DNA of 64,000 nt, taken from NCBI GenBank assembly GCA_905182575.1, contig CAJJCA010000006.1, positions 1 to 64,000 of the forward strand. The letters run 5' to 3'. Position 1 is the first letter of the stretch, and every line of letters begins with the position of its first letter. A program made the position numbers and the translations under genes. A model generated the notes under the pieces. That model worked only from the letters and a program-made list of their open reading frames with translations, ran no database searches and was not told the DNA's origin. Shown in pieces: positions 19,321 to 31,496 of the stretch. Origin of the DNA: an uncultured Flavobacteriaceae bacterium (GTDB lineage: Bacteria; Bacteroidota; Bacteroidia; Flavobacteriales; Flavobacteriaceae).

Positions 19321-22148
19321 TCAATGGGCCTCTAACCAATCGTTTCCAAACCCGATGTCAACGACCAGGGGAATCAGAAAGTTTAAATGCATTTTCCATT
19401 TCAGATTTTATCATTTTTTCAAAACCTTCTTTTTCTGTTTTTAAAACATCAAAGACAAGTTCATCATGAACCTGTAGCAACATTCTTGATTTCCAATTTT
19501 CAGCTTTGATTTTCTTTTGAATTGAAATCATTGCAATTTTGATAATATCTGCTGGCGCTTCCTTGAATGGGAGCGTTTACAGCATTTCTTTCAGCGGCTC
19601 CTCGAACTACTGCATTTTGAGAATTGATGTCTCTCAAATAGCGCCTTCTTCCCAGTACGGTTTCAACATAGCCATTATCACGAGCAAAATTAATTTGACT
19701 GGCAATATATTCCCTAAGTTTAGGATAGCTTTCATAATAAGTTTCGATCAATTCTTTTGATTCACCCCGACTGAGATCGGTTTGCTGACTAAGACCAAAG
19801 GCCGATACGCCATAGACAATTCCAAAGTTGACTGTTTTTGCATTGCTTCTTTGTTCGCGTGTAACTTCTTCCAGCGGAACATTGAAGACACGAGAGGCAG
19901 TTGCAGCATGAATGTCTTCATTGTTTTTAAATGCATTAACCATTGAAGGATCTTCGCTTAAAGCGGCAATAATCCTTAACTCTATTTGCGAATAATCTGA
20001 TGCCATCAATACATGATCACTGTCTCTGGGAATAAAAGCTTTTCGCACTTCTTGCCCCCTGAGTGTTCTGATGGGAATATTTTGTAAATTAGGCTTGTTA
20101 CTGCTGAGCCTTCCGGTAGCAGCCACTGCTTGGTTATATATGGTGTGAATTCTTCCCGTTTGAGGATTAACTTCCTGTGGCAGGGCGGTTACATAAGTGC
20201 TTTGTAGCTTTTGTAAAGAACGCCATTCCGTAATCTCAGAAATTATCAGGTGGTCTTTGGCCAGGTAAGACAAAACATCCTCCGCAGTTGAATATTGACC
20301 TGTTTTCGTTTTCTTGGGTTTGTCAACCAGTTTGAGCTTTTCAAACAATACCACCCCCAACTGTTTTGGAGAAGCGAGGTTAAATTCTTCCCCAGCTTTT
20401 TCGAAAATACTTTTTTCTAGCCTTGCAATGTCTTCCGCCAAGACTTTAGAAAGTTTATCTAAAAATGCTACATTTAAATTAATTCCTTCTGCTTCCATTG
20501 CAGTCAGAACCTCCACCAAAGGCAGTTCAACATCCTTAAATAGTGAATGGGTATTTGCAGCTTCTAGTTCCTTTTCAAAATGGTGTTTAAGTTGCAGTGT
20601 GATGTCTGCATCTTCAACCGCATATTCGGTTTGTTTAATTAAATCAACATCACGCATGTTGCCCTGACCTTTCCCCTTTTTACCGATCAGATCCGTTATG
20701 GGTTGAGGACTATAGTTAAGATAAGTTTCTGACAAAACATCCATGTTGTGTCGCATGTCAGGATTGATCAAATAATGCGCGATCATGGTGTCGTATAAAG
20801 GACCCGAAACTTCAAGTTTGTATTTGCGTAATACTTTTAAGTCGTATTTAAGGTTATGCCCAACTTTTTCAATTTGGTCATTTTCAAAAAAGGGTCTAAA
20901 CTGTTCAATGATTTTTTGAGCCTCTTCAAAATCTTCAGGAAAGGCTACGTAATATCCCTTATGAATTTCCCAGCTAAAAGCAATCCCAACCAATTCGGCT
21001 TGAAGGGCATCGAGACCTGTGGTTTCAGTGTCGAAACAAACTGATTTTTGGGACAATAGTTTTTGTAATAATATGGACCTCCCAACATTAGAGTCAATCA
21101 ATTGATATTCATGCGCGATTGCATTTTGATCTTTTTTTGTTGCTTCCTCAGATTCAATGTTTCCTTGACCAGGAGGAGGATTAAACAAATCAAACTGAGG
21201 AGAAGCGGAAGCTTTAGGGGTCTTCTTTTCAACAAGCACCTCCTGAGTAACTTCAGCCGTACCCGAATTGAAAATCTTATTGATGCTCTCCTGCATTCGG
21301 CGAAACTCCAATTCTTCAAAAACAACACCCACTGCATTTAGGTCAGGAGTGGATAGTTCATAATCATTAGCATTAAATTGAACAGGAACATCAGTGATTA
21401 TGGTTGCTAATTTTTTTGAGAGAATACCAAGTTCTTTATTGGCTTCGATTTTCTCTTTTAATTTTCCTTTAACTTTGTCTACATTCTCTAAAAGGACTTC
21501 CATGCTTCCAAATTCTTTTAGAAATTTCTTGGCTGTTTTTTCTCCAACACCTGGTAAGCCAGGGATGTTGTCTACACTGTCGCCCATCATTCCCAAATAG
21601 TCGATTACCTGCTCGGGGCGATCTATTTCAAACTTGGCTTGAACTTCGGGAACTCCCCATATTTCAATACCATTTCCCATTCTCGCAGGTCGGTACATAA
21701 AAATATTTTCAGAAACTAATTGTGCAAAATCTTTATCTGGAGTAACCATAAAGGTTTTAAACCCTTCTTTTTCAGCTTGTTTGGCAAGGGTTCCAATAAC
21801 ATCATCTGCTTCAAATCCCTCTTTCACCACCACAGGAATGTGCATGGCATTTAATATTTTCTGAATGTAAGGAACAGCAATTGAAATTGCTTCAGGCGTT
21901 TCATCACGGTTGGCTTTATAGTCATCAAACATCTCTTTTCTGATGTGAGAACCTCCCTTGTCAAAACAAACCGCAAGATGATCTGGACGCTCTCTTTTAA
22001 TTACATCTAATAAGGAGTTCATAAAGCCCATAATGGCAGAAGTGTCCATCCCTTTGGAGTTGATCCTAGGGTTTTTAATAAAAGCATAATATCCTCTGAA
22101 AATCAGAGCGAAAGCATCGAGAAGAAATAGTCGTTTTTTAGAGCTCAT
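19321..22148 (-). CDS. polA: DNA polymerase I, frameshifted near the C-terminus
   Basis: FLLDAFALIFRGYYAF; SDYSQIELRIIAALSEDP; APIQGSA then frame change; out-of-frame GFEKMIKSEMENAFKLS and VDIGFGNDWLEAH* ending at 19321. Confidence 0.95.
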
Positions 22149-22207
22149 GGATATATTTGATTAAAAATAAACAAAGCCAGTGGATATAAAAATGCTGGAG
22201 GAAAGAT

Positions 22208-23995
22208 TTATAGTAAAGTCTTAATTTTTTTTGCAATTCCTTCGGCATCAAGTCCTAAATCCTTGAAGAGTTCAGGGGTTGTTCCATGAGAGATAAAGTC
22301 ATCTGGAATTCCCATAAGCACAGTCTTTACTTTATATTTATTGACTGAAGCAAATTCGAGAACGGCACTTCCGGCTCCGCCGCTAACGGCTCCATCTTCA
22401 ATAATAAGTATTGACTTGTATTTTTTAAAAACTTCGTGAAGCATTTTTTCGTCAAGTGGTTTTACGTAGGCTAAATCATAGTGAGCGATTCGAATCTTTT
22501 CGCTTATTAGATCAATGGCTTCTTTTACTTGTAAGGCGATTGTTCCCAAACTAATTATTCCAATTTCACTTCCCTCTTTTAAACATTTTCCTTTTCCAAA
22601 TTCAACTTTTTCGAAAGGGAGTTCCCAGTTTACGAGCTTTCCATATCCTCTGGGATATCGGATTGCTAAAGGCTGGTTCAGATCTAATTGCGCAGTATAC
22701 AATAAATTTCGTAAATCGATTTCATCTTTGGGTGCAGCAACAATAATGTTTGGAATACACCTCAAGTAAGCAATATCAAAAACACCGTGGTGAGAAGGCC
22801 CATCATTTCCTACCAAACCTGCGCGATCTACACAAAAAATAACGGCCAAATTTTGCAAAGCAACATCGTGTATGACTTGATCATAAGCACGTTGTAAAAA
22901 CGTGGAATAAATGGCACAAAACGGAACATATCCCTGAGTTGCCATTCCAGCAGCAAGCGTCACCGCATGTTGCTCGGCAATTCCCACATCAAAGCATCTT
23001 TCGGGAAACGCAGTCATCATCAGGTTCAACGAGCTTCCAGAGGGCATGGCTGGAGTGATGGCGACGATCTTATCATTTTTTGCAGCCAATGCTACCAGAG
23101 TTTTTCCAAAAACATCTTGGTATTTGCTTTCTCCCGTTGCAATTTTTTTATTTATTTTTCCAGTTAAAGGATCAAATTTTCCAGGTGCATGGTACTTTAC
23201 TTGATCTTGTTCTGCGAGTGGAAGTCCTTTTCCTTTTGTTGTGATCACATGAAGCAATCGAGGTCCTTTGATATTTTTTTGTTCTTCTAAAGAAATTTTT
23301 AAAGCAGCCAAATCATGTCCGTCTACAGGGCCACTAAAAGGAATGCTTAAGGCCTCGAAAAAATTTTGAACTGATTCCGATTCTTGTTTTACTTTTTCGA
23401 AATATTTTTTTAATGCACCTACACTTGGATCAATTCCAATGGCATTATCATTTAGAATCACCAAAACATTTGCATCTGTTGTGCCCAAATGATTTAGGGC
23501 CTCCAATGCCATACCTCCAGCAACCGAAGCGTCTCCAATAATGGCGATGTGATGGGTTTCGGTTTCTCCACTCAATTGGTTGGCCAATGCCATCCCTAAT
23601 GCAGCTGAGATTGAGGTCGAAGCGTGTCCTGTGCCAAAGGCATCATACTCGCTTTCATCTCTTTTTGGGAAACCGCTAATTCCATTTTTTTGCCGAAGTG
23701 TCTTAAAAGAATCTCTTCTTCCTGTTAATATTTTATGTCCATAGGCTTGGTGTCCAACATCCCAAATCAAAAGGTCTTTGGGGGTGTTAAAAACATAATG
23801 AAGTAATAAGGTCAGTTCGACTACTCCTAAGCTAGCGCCGAGATGTCCTTCGTTTTCAGAAACGACCCTGATGATGTATTCCCGCAACTCATCTGCCAAC
23901 CCATGGAGTTGGTCCAGCGATAGTTTACGCAAGTCTTTAGGACTTTGTATTTTGGACAAAAGCATTTCACAAAGATAAGGTTTCGTTTGTTCCAA
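22208..23995 (-). CDS. dxs: 1-deoxy-D-xylulose-5-phosphate synthase
   Basis: GHLGASLGVVELTLLLHYVFNTPKDLLIWDVGHQAYGHKILTGR; GDASVAGGMALEALNH; DVGIAEQHAVTLAAGMA. Confidence 0.96.
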   Translation of the reverse strand: MEQTKPYLCEMLLSKIQSPKDLRKLSLDQLHGLADELREYIIRVVSENEGHLGASLGVVELTLLLHYVFNTPKDLLIWDVGHQAYGHKILTGRRDSFKTLRQKNGISGFPKRDESEYDAFGTGHASTSISAALGMALANQLSGETETHHIAIIGDASVAGGMALEALNHLGTTDANVLVILNDNAIGIDPSVGALKKYFEKVKQESESVQNFFEALSIPFSGPVDGHDLAALKISLEEQKNIKGPRLLHVITTKGKGLPLAEQDQVKYHAPGKFDPLTGKINKKIATGESKYQDVFGKTLVALAAKNDKIVAITPAMPSGSSLNLMMTAFPERCFDVGIAEQHAVTLAAGMATQGYVPFCAIYSTFLQRAYDQVIHDVALQNLAVIFCVDRAGLVGNDGPSHHGVFDIAYLRCIPNIIVAAPKDEIDLRNLLYTAQLDLNQPLAIRYPRGYGKLVNWELPFEKVEFGKGKCLKEGSEIGIISLGTIALQVKEAIDLISEKIRIAHYDLAYVKPLDEKMLHEVFKKYKSILIIEDGAVSGGAGSAVLEFASVNKYKVKTVLMGIPDDFISHGTTPELFKDLGLDAEGIAKKIKTLL

Positions 23996-24021
23996 CTTAC
24001 GGTGTTTTGTAAATTCACCTC

Positions 24022-24465
24022 ATGGAAATACGATTAGATGACAATTACTTTATGAAACAAGCACTCATTGAAGCTCAAAAGGCTTATGAATCTGACGAAG
24101 TTCCAGTAGGAGCAGTGGTGGTAGTTGATCAAAAAATAATTGCAAGAGCTCACAACCTGACCGAGCGATTGACAGATGTTACGGCACATGCTGAAATGCA
24201 AGCCATTACTTCAGCGGCAAATTTCTTGAATGGGAAATATTTGAAAGGATGTACTATTTATGTAACCCTTGAGCCATGTGTGATGTGCTTGGGTGCGCTC
24301 TATTGGTCACAATTGAGCCGTATTGTTTTTGGCGCATCCGATCCCAAACGGGGATTTCTTCAGGCGAATTTAAGTCCACACCCAAAAACGACAGTTGAGA
24401 AAGGAGTTATGGAAAATGAAGCTTCAGAGTTGTTAAATACTTTTTTTAGAAGTAAGCGGAAATAA
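24022..24465 (+). CDS. tadA: tRNA-specific adenosine deaminase
   Basis: TAHAEMQAI and EPCVMCLGALYWSQLSRIVFGA zinc motifs. Confidence 0.92.
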   Translation: MEIRLDDNYFMKQALIEAQKAYESDEVPVGAVVVVDQKIIARAHNLTERLTDVTAHAEMQAITSAANFLNGKYLKGCTIYVTLEPCVMCLGALYWSQLSRIVFGASDPKRGFLQANLSPHPKTTVEKGVMENEASELLNTFFRSKRK

Positions 24466-24467
24466 AA

Positions 24468-24492
24468 AAAGCCTTCCAATTGGAACCTTTGT
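24468..24492. terminator. Probable hairpin terminator between tadA and csp
   Basis: AAAGCCTTCCAATTGGAACCTTT, imperfect stem around the TTCCAATTGGAA palindrome. Confidence 0.4.
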
Positions 24493-24513
24493 GTTTGTAG
24501 TCTTAATGTATGA

Positions 24514-24705
24514 TTATAATAGAGCGATTTGAGAAGCTTGCTTCCCTTTATTACCCTCTTCTTCAACATATTCAACTTTATCACCCTCTTGGAGTGTTAG
24601 CCCATTAAGGGCAGAAACGTGAACAAATACATCCTCAGATGTTTCGTCGTTTGTAATGAAACCATAACCTTTGGATCCATTAAAAAATTTAACCGTACCA
24701 GTCAT
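24514..24705 (-). CDS. Cold-shock-domain protein
   Basis: MTGTVKFFNGSKGYGFITNDETSEDVFVHVSALNG; start at 24705. Confidence 0.95.
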   Translation of the reverse strand: MTGTVKFFNGSKGYGFITNDETSEDVFVHVSALNGLTLQEGDKVEYVEEEGNKGKQASQIALL

Positions 24706-24761
24706 ATAAAATATTAATTTTTTCAAGTTACGCATTTACCATAAATTAATATAAGATTTAT

Positions 24762-25004
24762 TTACTTTTTTTGTTGTTTACTACGTATTTTATCAAAATT
24801 TTTCTGAGTAAGTGTATAATCTTCAAGCTTTTTTCCTTGCCAACGGTGCTTTAAAAAGACAGGCATAAATAAAAAAGCTCCCGCCAATACTGTGATTCCA
24901 ACTATTTTATTTCCAAGTTCGTGATCTCCAGAATTTTTAAAATAATAACCCACAAAAAGACTGATTAAGAGCATTATAAACAAGATTCGAAGAAAATATT
25001 TCAT
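24762..25004 (-). CDS. Small membrane protein of unknown function
   Basis: Two predicted TM segments (FLRILFIMLLISLFVGYYF, VGITVLAGAFLFMPVFL). Confidence 0.6.
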   Translation of the reverse strand: MKYFLRILFIMLLISLFVGYYFKNSGDHELGNKIVGITVLAGAFLFMPVFLKHRWQGKKLEDYTLTQKNFDKIRSKQQKK

Positions 25005-25053
25005 TTTTGATTGAATTATATTGTAGGAAAAACTTTACACATAATTGATGATT

Positions 25054-26808
25054 TTACTTTTTCGGCAATAATTTTAAATAAAGTTCTTTCAATTGACTTT
25101 CATCTAAAGCTGAAGGTGCATCAATCATAATGTCGCGACCACTATTGTTTTTAGGGAAAGCAATAAAATCTCGGATGGTTTCGCTTCCACCTAAAATAGC
25201 AACCAATCGATCTAATCCCAAGGCAATTCCGCCATGAGGTGGAGCGCCATATTGGAATGCTTTCATCAAAAAACCAAACTGACTCTCGGCCTCTTCAGCA
25301 CTGAATCCAAGAAGGGAGAATATTCTTTGCTGTAATTCGGCATCGTGAATTCGAATTGATCCTCCTCCAATTTCGTTACCGTTGAGAACCAAATCGTAGG
25401 CGTTTGCATTTACTTTTCCGGGTTCAGTTTCCAATAAATCCAGATGTTCTGGTTTTGGAGCAGTGAAAGGATGGTGCATTGCATGATAACGATTGGTTTC
25501 TTCGTCCCATTCTAACAAAGGAAAATCGGTGACCCACAATGGAGCAAATTCTTCGGGATTTCTCAGTCCTTTTCTTTCAGCAATTTCAAGGCGAAGTGCA
25601 CTCAATTGACTTCGAGTTGAATGAGCATCGCCTGCCAAAACCAAAATCAAATCTCCAGGTTTGGATTGTGTTGTGACTGCCCAATCGGAAAGGTCTTCGC
25701 TTGTGAAAAACTTGTCTACAGAAGATTTAAAACTTCCATCCTCGTTGTGCTTGACCCATACCATTCCCAGCGCACCAATTTGAGGTCTTCTAACCCAATC
25801 GATAAGTGCGTCGATTTCTTTTCGTGTATAAGCTGCCCCGCCCGTAACAGCAATTCCAACAACCAGTTCTTGGCTGTCAAAAACATTAAATCCTTTATTT
25901 TTTGCCAACGTATTGAGTTCTCCGAACTCCATGCCGAACCTAATGTCGGGTTTGTCATTTCCAAAACGTTTCATGGCTTCGGCATAGGTGATTCTTGGGA
26001 AAGCTTTTAACAAAACACCTTTTATTTTTTTTAATAGATGCTTAGTCAAAGCTTCAAATTGATTCAAGATATCTTCTTGCTCTACAAAGGACATTTCACA
26101 ATCGATTTGTGTAAATTCTGGCTGACGATCTGCCCTTAAATCTTCATCTCTAAAGCATTTTACAATTTGAAAATATTTGTCAAAACCTCCCACCATCAAC
26201 AATTGCTTAAAAGTCTGAGGAGATTGGGGCAGTGCATAAAATTCTCCAGAATTCATTCTAGAAGGAACGACAAAATCTCGTGCACCTTCGGGTGTTGATT
26301 TTATTAAATAAGGAGTTTCCACATCAATAAAACCTGCCTCTGAAAGAAAATTTCGTATTTCAAGACTGACCTTGTGACGGAAAATTAAATTTTCACGTAC
26401 CGGGTTTCTTCTTAAATCTAAATATCGGTATTGCATTCGCAATTCTTCTCCACCATCAGTTTTATTTTCAATGGTAAAAGGAGGGGTTTTGGAGGCATTC
26501 AAAAGCTGAAGTTTCTCAACCAAAATTTCTATATTCCCAGTATTAATATTTGGGTTTTTTGATTCGCGTTCAATGACTTTTCCTGAAACTCTAATGACGT
26601 CTTCTCGACCCAATTCGAGGGATTTTTTAAAAACATCAGCAGGAGTTCTTTCTTCATCAAATATCAATTGAGTAATCCCATATCGGTCTCGAATATCGAC
26701 CCATACAAGAAACCCTTTGTTCCGGACTTTCTGAACCCAACCGGCTAGAGTTATCGATTGATGTTGATGAGTTTCGCGAAGCTCGCCACAGTGATGTGTT
26801 CTTAACAT
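25054..26808 (-). CDS. aspS: Aspartyl-tRNA synthetase
   Basis: [75 protein letters not shown]. Confidence 0.97.
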   Translation of the reverse strand: MLRTHHCGELRETHQHQSITLAGWVQKVRNKGFLVWVDIRDRYGITQLIFDEERTPADVFKKSLELGREDVIRVSGKVIERESKNPNINTGNIEILVEKLQLLNASKTPPFTIENKTDGGEELRMQYRYLDLRRNPVRENLIFRHKVSLEIRNFLSEAGFIDVETPYLIKSTPEGARDFVVPSRMNSGEFYALPQSPQTFKQLLMVGGFDKYFQIVKCFRDEDLRADRQPEFTQIDCEMSFVEQEDILNQFEALTKHLLKKIKGVLLKAFPRITYAEAMKRFGNDKPDIRFGMEFGELNTLAKNKGFNVFDSQELVVGIAVTGGAAYTRKEIDALIDWVRRPQIGALGMVWVKHNEDGSFKSSVDKFFTSEDLSDWAVTTQSKPGDLILVLAGDAHSTRSQLSALRLEIAERKGLRNPEEFAPLWVTDFPLLEWDEETNRYHAMHHPFTAPKPEHLDLLETEPGKVNANAYDLVLNGNEIGGGSIRIHDAELQQRIFSLLGFSAEEAESQFGFLMKAFQYGAPPHGGIALGLDRLVAILGGSETIRDFIAFPKNNSGRDIMIDAPSALDESQLKELYLKLLPKK

Positions 26809-26870
26809 TTTATTTGGATTAGGTACAAAGGTAATAAGAACCTACTTTTCTTTTAAGCCTTAATTACATT

Positions 26871-29800
26871 TTAAAGTTTCCCTTTTATTTTTAGTTTGAT
26901 TTGATAGGTGATTAAAAACGTTGCAGGGACAATAAATAGGGTTAAAAAAGTTGCAAAACTTAACCCGAAGATTACTGTTTTTGCCAATGGCCCCCAGAAG
27001 GAGACATTGTCACCTCCAATATATATTTGTGGATCCCAGTCAGAGAATAGTGCGAAAAAATCAATATTCAAACCAATCGCCAATGGAATCAACCCTAAAA
27101 TTGTTGTGATTGCAGTCAAAATCACTGGACGTAACCTTGCTGTTCCTCCCTCAATAATTGCTTCAATTGCTTTACTATTGGGCAGCATTTGTTCTTTTGG
27201 AATCTCTTCCTCAGATTTTTTTCTATCCAATAATAATTGTGTGTAATCCAATAATACAACACCATTATTCACCACTATTCCGGAAAGGGATATGATTCCC
27301 ATCATGGTCATTAAGATAACAAAAGGCAATTGGAAAATAATATTCCCAAGAAAAACACCAGTGAAACTTAAAAAAATAGAAATTAAAATAATGATGGGCT
27401 TAGAAATTGAATTGAACTGAAAAACCAAAAGCAACATAATCAACGCCAAAGCTGCAAGGAGTGCATTTGACAAAAAGTTCATATTTTTTTCTTGCTCCTC
27501 TATTTCTCCAGTGAACTTAATGCTTACTCCTTCTTCAATGGTGTAATTCAACAAGGCGTTTTTGACATTTTCGACCACTTCGTTGGCATTGTATCCTGCG
27601 AGAACTGCAGAATATAAAGTAACCAATCGAACAGATTTTCGATGCTTGATGGCACTAAAAGAAGATGACTTTTTTTCAGTGATCAAAGCAGCAATTGGAA
27701 TTTCTTTTGTTTTCCCTGTGGCTTGATCTCTAAAGATTATGTTTTGATTATACAAAGCATTATTGTCATAACGGTATTTTTCTTCAAAACGGACATTGAT
27801 GTCATAGTCCTCGCCATCTTTTTTGTAAACGCCTGCTTTTCCTCCAAACAAAGAAGTTCTTAGTTGTCGTCCAACCATGGATGCCGAAACACCGAGCTCT
27901 CCAGCCTTTTTTCGATCGACATGAAGTTCCGTTCCTGGCTTGTTTTTATTAACATCAATTTTTAAAGCTTCAACTCCTGAAATGTTTTCACGATCCAAAA
28001 AGTCTTTCATTTTTTTTGCGTTCAAAATGAGCTTTTCATAATCTCGTCCGCTTACTTCTATATTTACGGGGTATCCTACTGGAGGTCCTTTAGAATCTTT
28101 TTCGACAGAGATTAAAATTCCAGGGTACTTTCCTTTAAGGTTTCGTTGAATTTCACTTCGTAAAGACTCACTTGATGCGCCACGACGGTATTTAAATTCT
28201 CGAATGGTTAGGGTTATTTTTGCTTTATGAGGCATTTCATTGGTAACCCCATTGTCTGTTTCAGGGTTTCCTGCACCAGCCCCAACTTGAGCAACAGCAT
28301 CTTCTACTAAGAAGTTAAAACCATTGGATTGGTATTTTTCATTATCTAGAATCTCAAAAATATCAGCTTCAATACGTTTGGTGATTTTATTTGTTTTTCC
28401 AATGGCAGTTCCTTCCGGATATTCAATATAAGTTATGATTTGATTGGGTTGGTTTTCAGGGAAGAATTCTACTTTGGGAGGAAAAATCCCCATCAGGACA
28501 AAAGAGAAAATCAATAACATAAAAGTTCCTAACAACAAAGCATAAGGGCGATAGCCTCTGAGCAAAGAAGTAAGCAAGGATCGGTAGCTATTTTCGAGCC
28601 AGATTAAAAATGTATTTTGAAAACGTAATGCAAGGTTTTTTATGAAAAATTTATACGCCCAAAAAAGCCCCGTAATTAGGATCATTAAAGTTCCAATACC
28701 TCTTATTACTCCTTCGTTAAAAACTAACAGCAGCCCCAACCCACCGAGTATAAATGTTAACCTGAACAAGCCTTTGTTACTCATTTCTCGGTCGCTGATT
28801 TCCATGAATTGAGACACCAACATGGAATTAAAAAGCAATGCGACGACTAGCGAAGATCCCAACACAACGGAGAGGGTTATTGGGAAGTAAATCATAAACT
28901 CACCCATCAATCCTGGCCATGCTCCTAGGGGGACAAATGCAGCAATTGTCGTTGCGGTTGAGACAATAATGGGAAAGGCAATTTCTCCAATTCCAGCCTT
29001 TGCAGCTTCAATTCTGCTCATTCCTTCTTTCTCCATCAAACGATAAACGTTTTCGACGACCACAATTCCATTGTCCACCAGCATTCCAAGACCCATTACC
29101 AATCCAAATAGAGACCATCGTGTTCATTGTATATCCCAATAATGACATAATCATAAATGACATGAACATTGACATCGGGATTGCAAATCCAACAAATAAC
29201 GCATTACGGAAACCAAGGAAAAACATCAAAACAACCACAACTAAGATGACTCCAAAAATGATATTATTTACCAAGTCACTCACTTGATTTAGAGTGATTG
29301 TAGATTGGTCGTTGGATAGCTTTATGGTCAAGTCTTTAGGAAAGTGATTTTGACCTAATTCGCCAACCAGTTTTCTGATTTTTTGTGAAGCTTGAATTAA
29401 GTTTTTACCCCCTCTTTTTTTCACGTCCAATAACACTACTTTTTTTCCAAATGACCTAGCAAATGAGGTAATGTCTTTTTCTTTAAAACTAATTTTTGCA
29501 ATGATCACCAAGATAGGATATCCCTTTTTCGGTTTTGATTACAAAGTTTTTTAATTCCTGTGGGTCTTTAATTTCCCCAATGACTCGGAGGCTGCTTCTT
29601 TGCCCATCGGCAATTATATTTCCCGCTGATATGGTCGCATTTTCTCCTCCAATGGAATTCATGATGTCATTGAAACTTATTTTTGAGGCAGTCATTTTAT
29701 AGATGTCAACTGCGATTTCAACTTCAAAATCTTGAATCCCTCTAATGTCAACAGACTTAATTTCGGGAAGCTGTTCTATTCTGTTTTCTAGATATTCAGC

Positions 29801-30309
29801 ATGCATTTTTAGTTCTTCAATCGGATAATCTCCAATCAAACTCACACTTAAAATGGGCATTAACTCAGAAAAATCCATTTCAAAAATAGAAGGCTCTACT
29901 TTTGCATTGTTAAAAGTGGGCCAATCTGCACTTGAGATGACTCCATCAACTAAGATCTTTGGCTTTTTGTTTGGCCAAATCAATCGTAATGTCCTCATCA
30001 AATTCAATTGTAATTGCTCCAAAATCCTCTTCAGATGTAGAGGATCATGTCAACAAGATTAGGAACGCCTCTTAGGACTTCTTCCAGCGGATCAATAATC
30101 AGTCTCTCGATATCTTCTGCAGTGTTTCCTGGGAAAACAGCAGTAACAAAAATTCGTGTATCATTGATTTCAGGAAAACTTTCTCTGGGCATGACATTGT
30201 AGGACCGTATGCCGAGGAAGAAAAAGATCGCCATGATTACATAAATGACCGTCTTGTGATCAATTGCCCAACTGGATAAAGAAAATTCTTTGTAAGTATG
30301 TTTTTTCAT
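26871..30309 (-). CDS. RND efflux transporter permease (AcrB/HAE1-like), at least three frameshifts
   Basis: MPRESFPEINDTRIFVTAVFPGNTAEDIERLIIDPLEE; VMGLGMLVDNGIVVVENV; split over ORFs 26871-29102, 29008-29511, 29489-30022, 30031-30309. Confidence 0.9.
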
Positions 30310-30325
30310 TTTATGAATTCAGGGA

Positions 30326-31492
30326 TTATTCTATTGTTTTTACCCGTTGATTGTTTTCTACGATCGAGGCACCTTCGTCAACAATAAGGTCTCCAGCGTT
30401 TAATCCCTCAAGAACTTCAACCCTATCTTGAGTTTTCTTCCCTAGTTTTAAAAACACCTGATCAGTTAGATAAACACCCTCTTTTTGATCGGCTTTGAGT
30501 CTGTAAACATAGCTTTCGCTTTTTGCATTTTCTTTAATGATTCTTAAGGGAATTAATATTGCTTCTTGATTTGAATAATCTAGAATTTTCAATTTACTTG
30601 TCAAGTTGGGTTTTGTCAGGTTATCCGAATTGACCAAAGGAGCTTCTACTCTAAAACTTCTGTTATTCGGATTGATAAAGCTCCCCGTTTGTCTTATTCT
30701 ACTTTTATATTCTCGACCGAGCATTGGGATTTCAATAATTGCTTCTGTCCCAATTTTTATGGACTTCAGATAACGTTCTGGGACGTTTGCTTCGGTGTAC
30801 ATTTCATCAAGATTCACGATTCGCATTACAGCTGTTTTTCCTGGAATTAGGTTGGTTCCAGTATTTGCAGTGATCTCATCAATTGTTCCTGAAAACGGGG
30901 CGTGAATTTCTGTTTTCTCAATTTGCTTTTTTAACTGGGCAATGCTTTTTAATTTTGACTCATACATTGTTTTCGCTTCAAGCATATTTATTTCGGCTCC
31001 TATTTTTTGATCCCAAAGTCTTTGGATTCTCTCTAATTTAGTTTTGGAAAGCGCTGTTTGAATTTCAAGTTGTTCCAATTGACTCCTCAAACCGGCATCG
31101 TCAATATGCGCCAAAAGCATTCCTTTTTTAACTTTCTGACCTTCCTTAACATATATTTTCTTGAGAATTCCATTAAATTCCGGATAAAGCAAAACATTTT
31201 TTCTGGTTTTAATACTCGCTTGAAACTCAATAAAATGATTAAACTTTTCTGAGCTTAGATTGATTGCGGTGATCAACGGTAAGTTTTCATTAGGATCAAG
31301 GCTCGCAATGGCAGCATTGATTTTATTTAACTCAATTTTAAGCGAATTAAATGTTTTAGTTTTTGCATCTTTTTCAGTCCTCAAACCTTTAAGGTTATCA
31401 GAGGCGATCAGCTCAGAAACACTTGGTTTTTTTTCACTTTTACAAGCAACAATAACTGAAAATAATGAAACTATAATTAATAATTTTTTCAT
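30326..31492 (-). CDS. RND efflux periplasmic adaptor (HlyD/MFP), lipoprotein
   Basis: LFSVIVAC lipobox; GILKKIYVKEGQKVKKGMLLAHIDDAGLRSQLEQ; IHAPFSGTIDEITANTGT. Confidence 0.92.
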   Translation of the reverse strand: MKKLLIIVSLFSVIVACKSEKKPSVSELIASDNLKGLRTEKDAKTKTFNSLKIELNKINAAIASLDPNENLPLITAINLSSEKFNHFIEFQASIKTRKNVLLYPEFNGILKKIYVKEGQKVKKGMLLAHIDDAGLRSQLEQLEIQTALSKTKLERIQRLWDQKIGAEINMLEAKTMYESKLKSIAQLKKQIEKTEIHAPFSGTIDEITANTGTNLIPGKTAVMRIVNLDEMYTEANVPERYLKSIKIGTEAIIEIPMLGREYKSRIRQTGSFINPNNRSFRVEAPLVNSDNLTKPNLTSKLKILDYSNQEAILIPLRIIKENAKSESYVYRLKADQKEGVYLTDQVFLKLGKKTQDRVEVLEGLNAGDLIVDEGASIVENNQRVKTIE

Positions 31493-31496
31493 GGTT

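Noticed and set aside
21098-21341. ORFs on both strands inside polA
   Set aside because: Overlap an intact conserved polA reading frame; no recognisable domain
25621-26010. 129-aa plus-strand ORF opposite aspS
   Set aside because: Antisense to a well-conserved aspS frame
26871-30309. Treating the four RND ORFs as separate genes or a pseudogene
   Set aside because: Consecutive ORFs overlap or nearly abut and join into one RND protein; small indels fit the general error pattern
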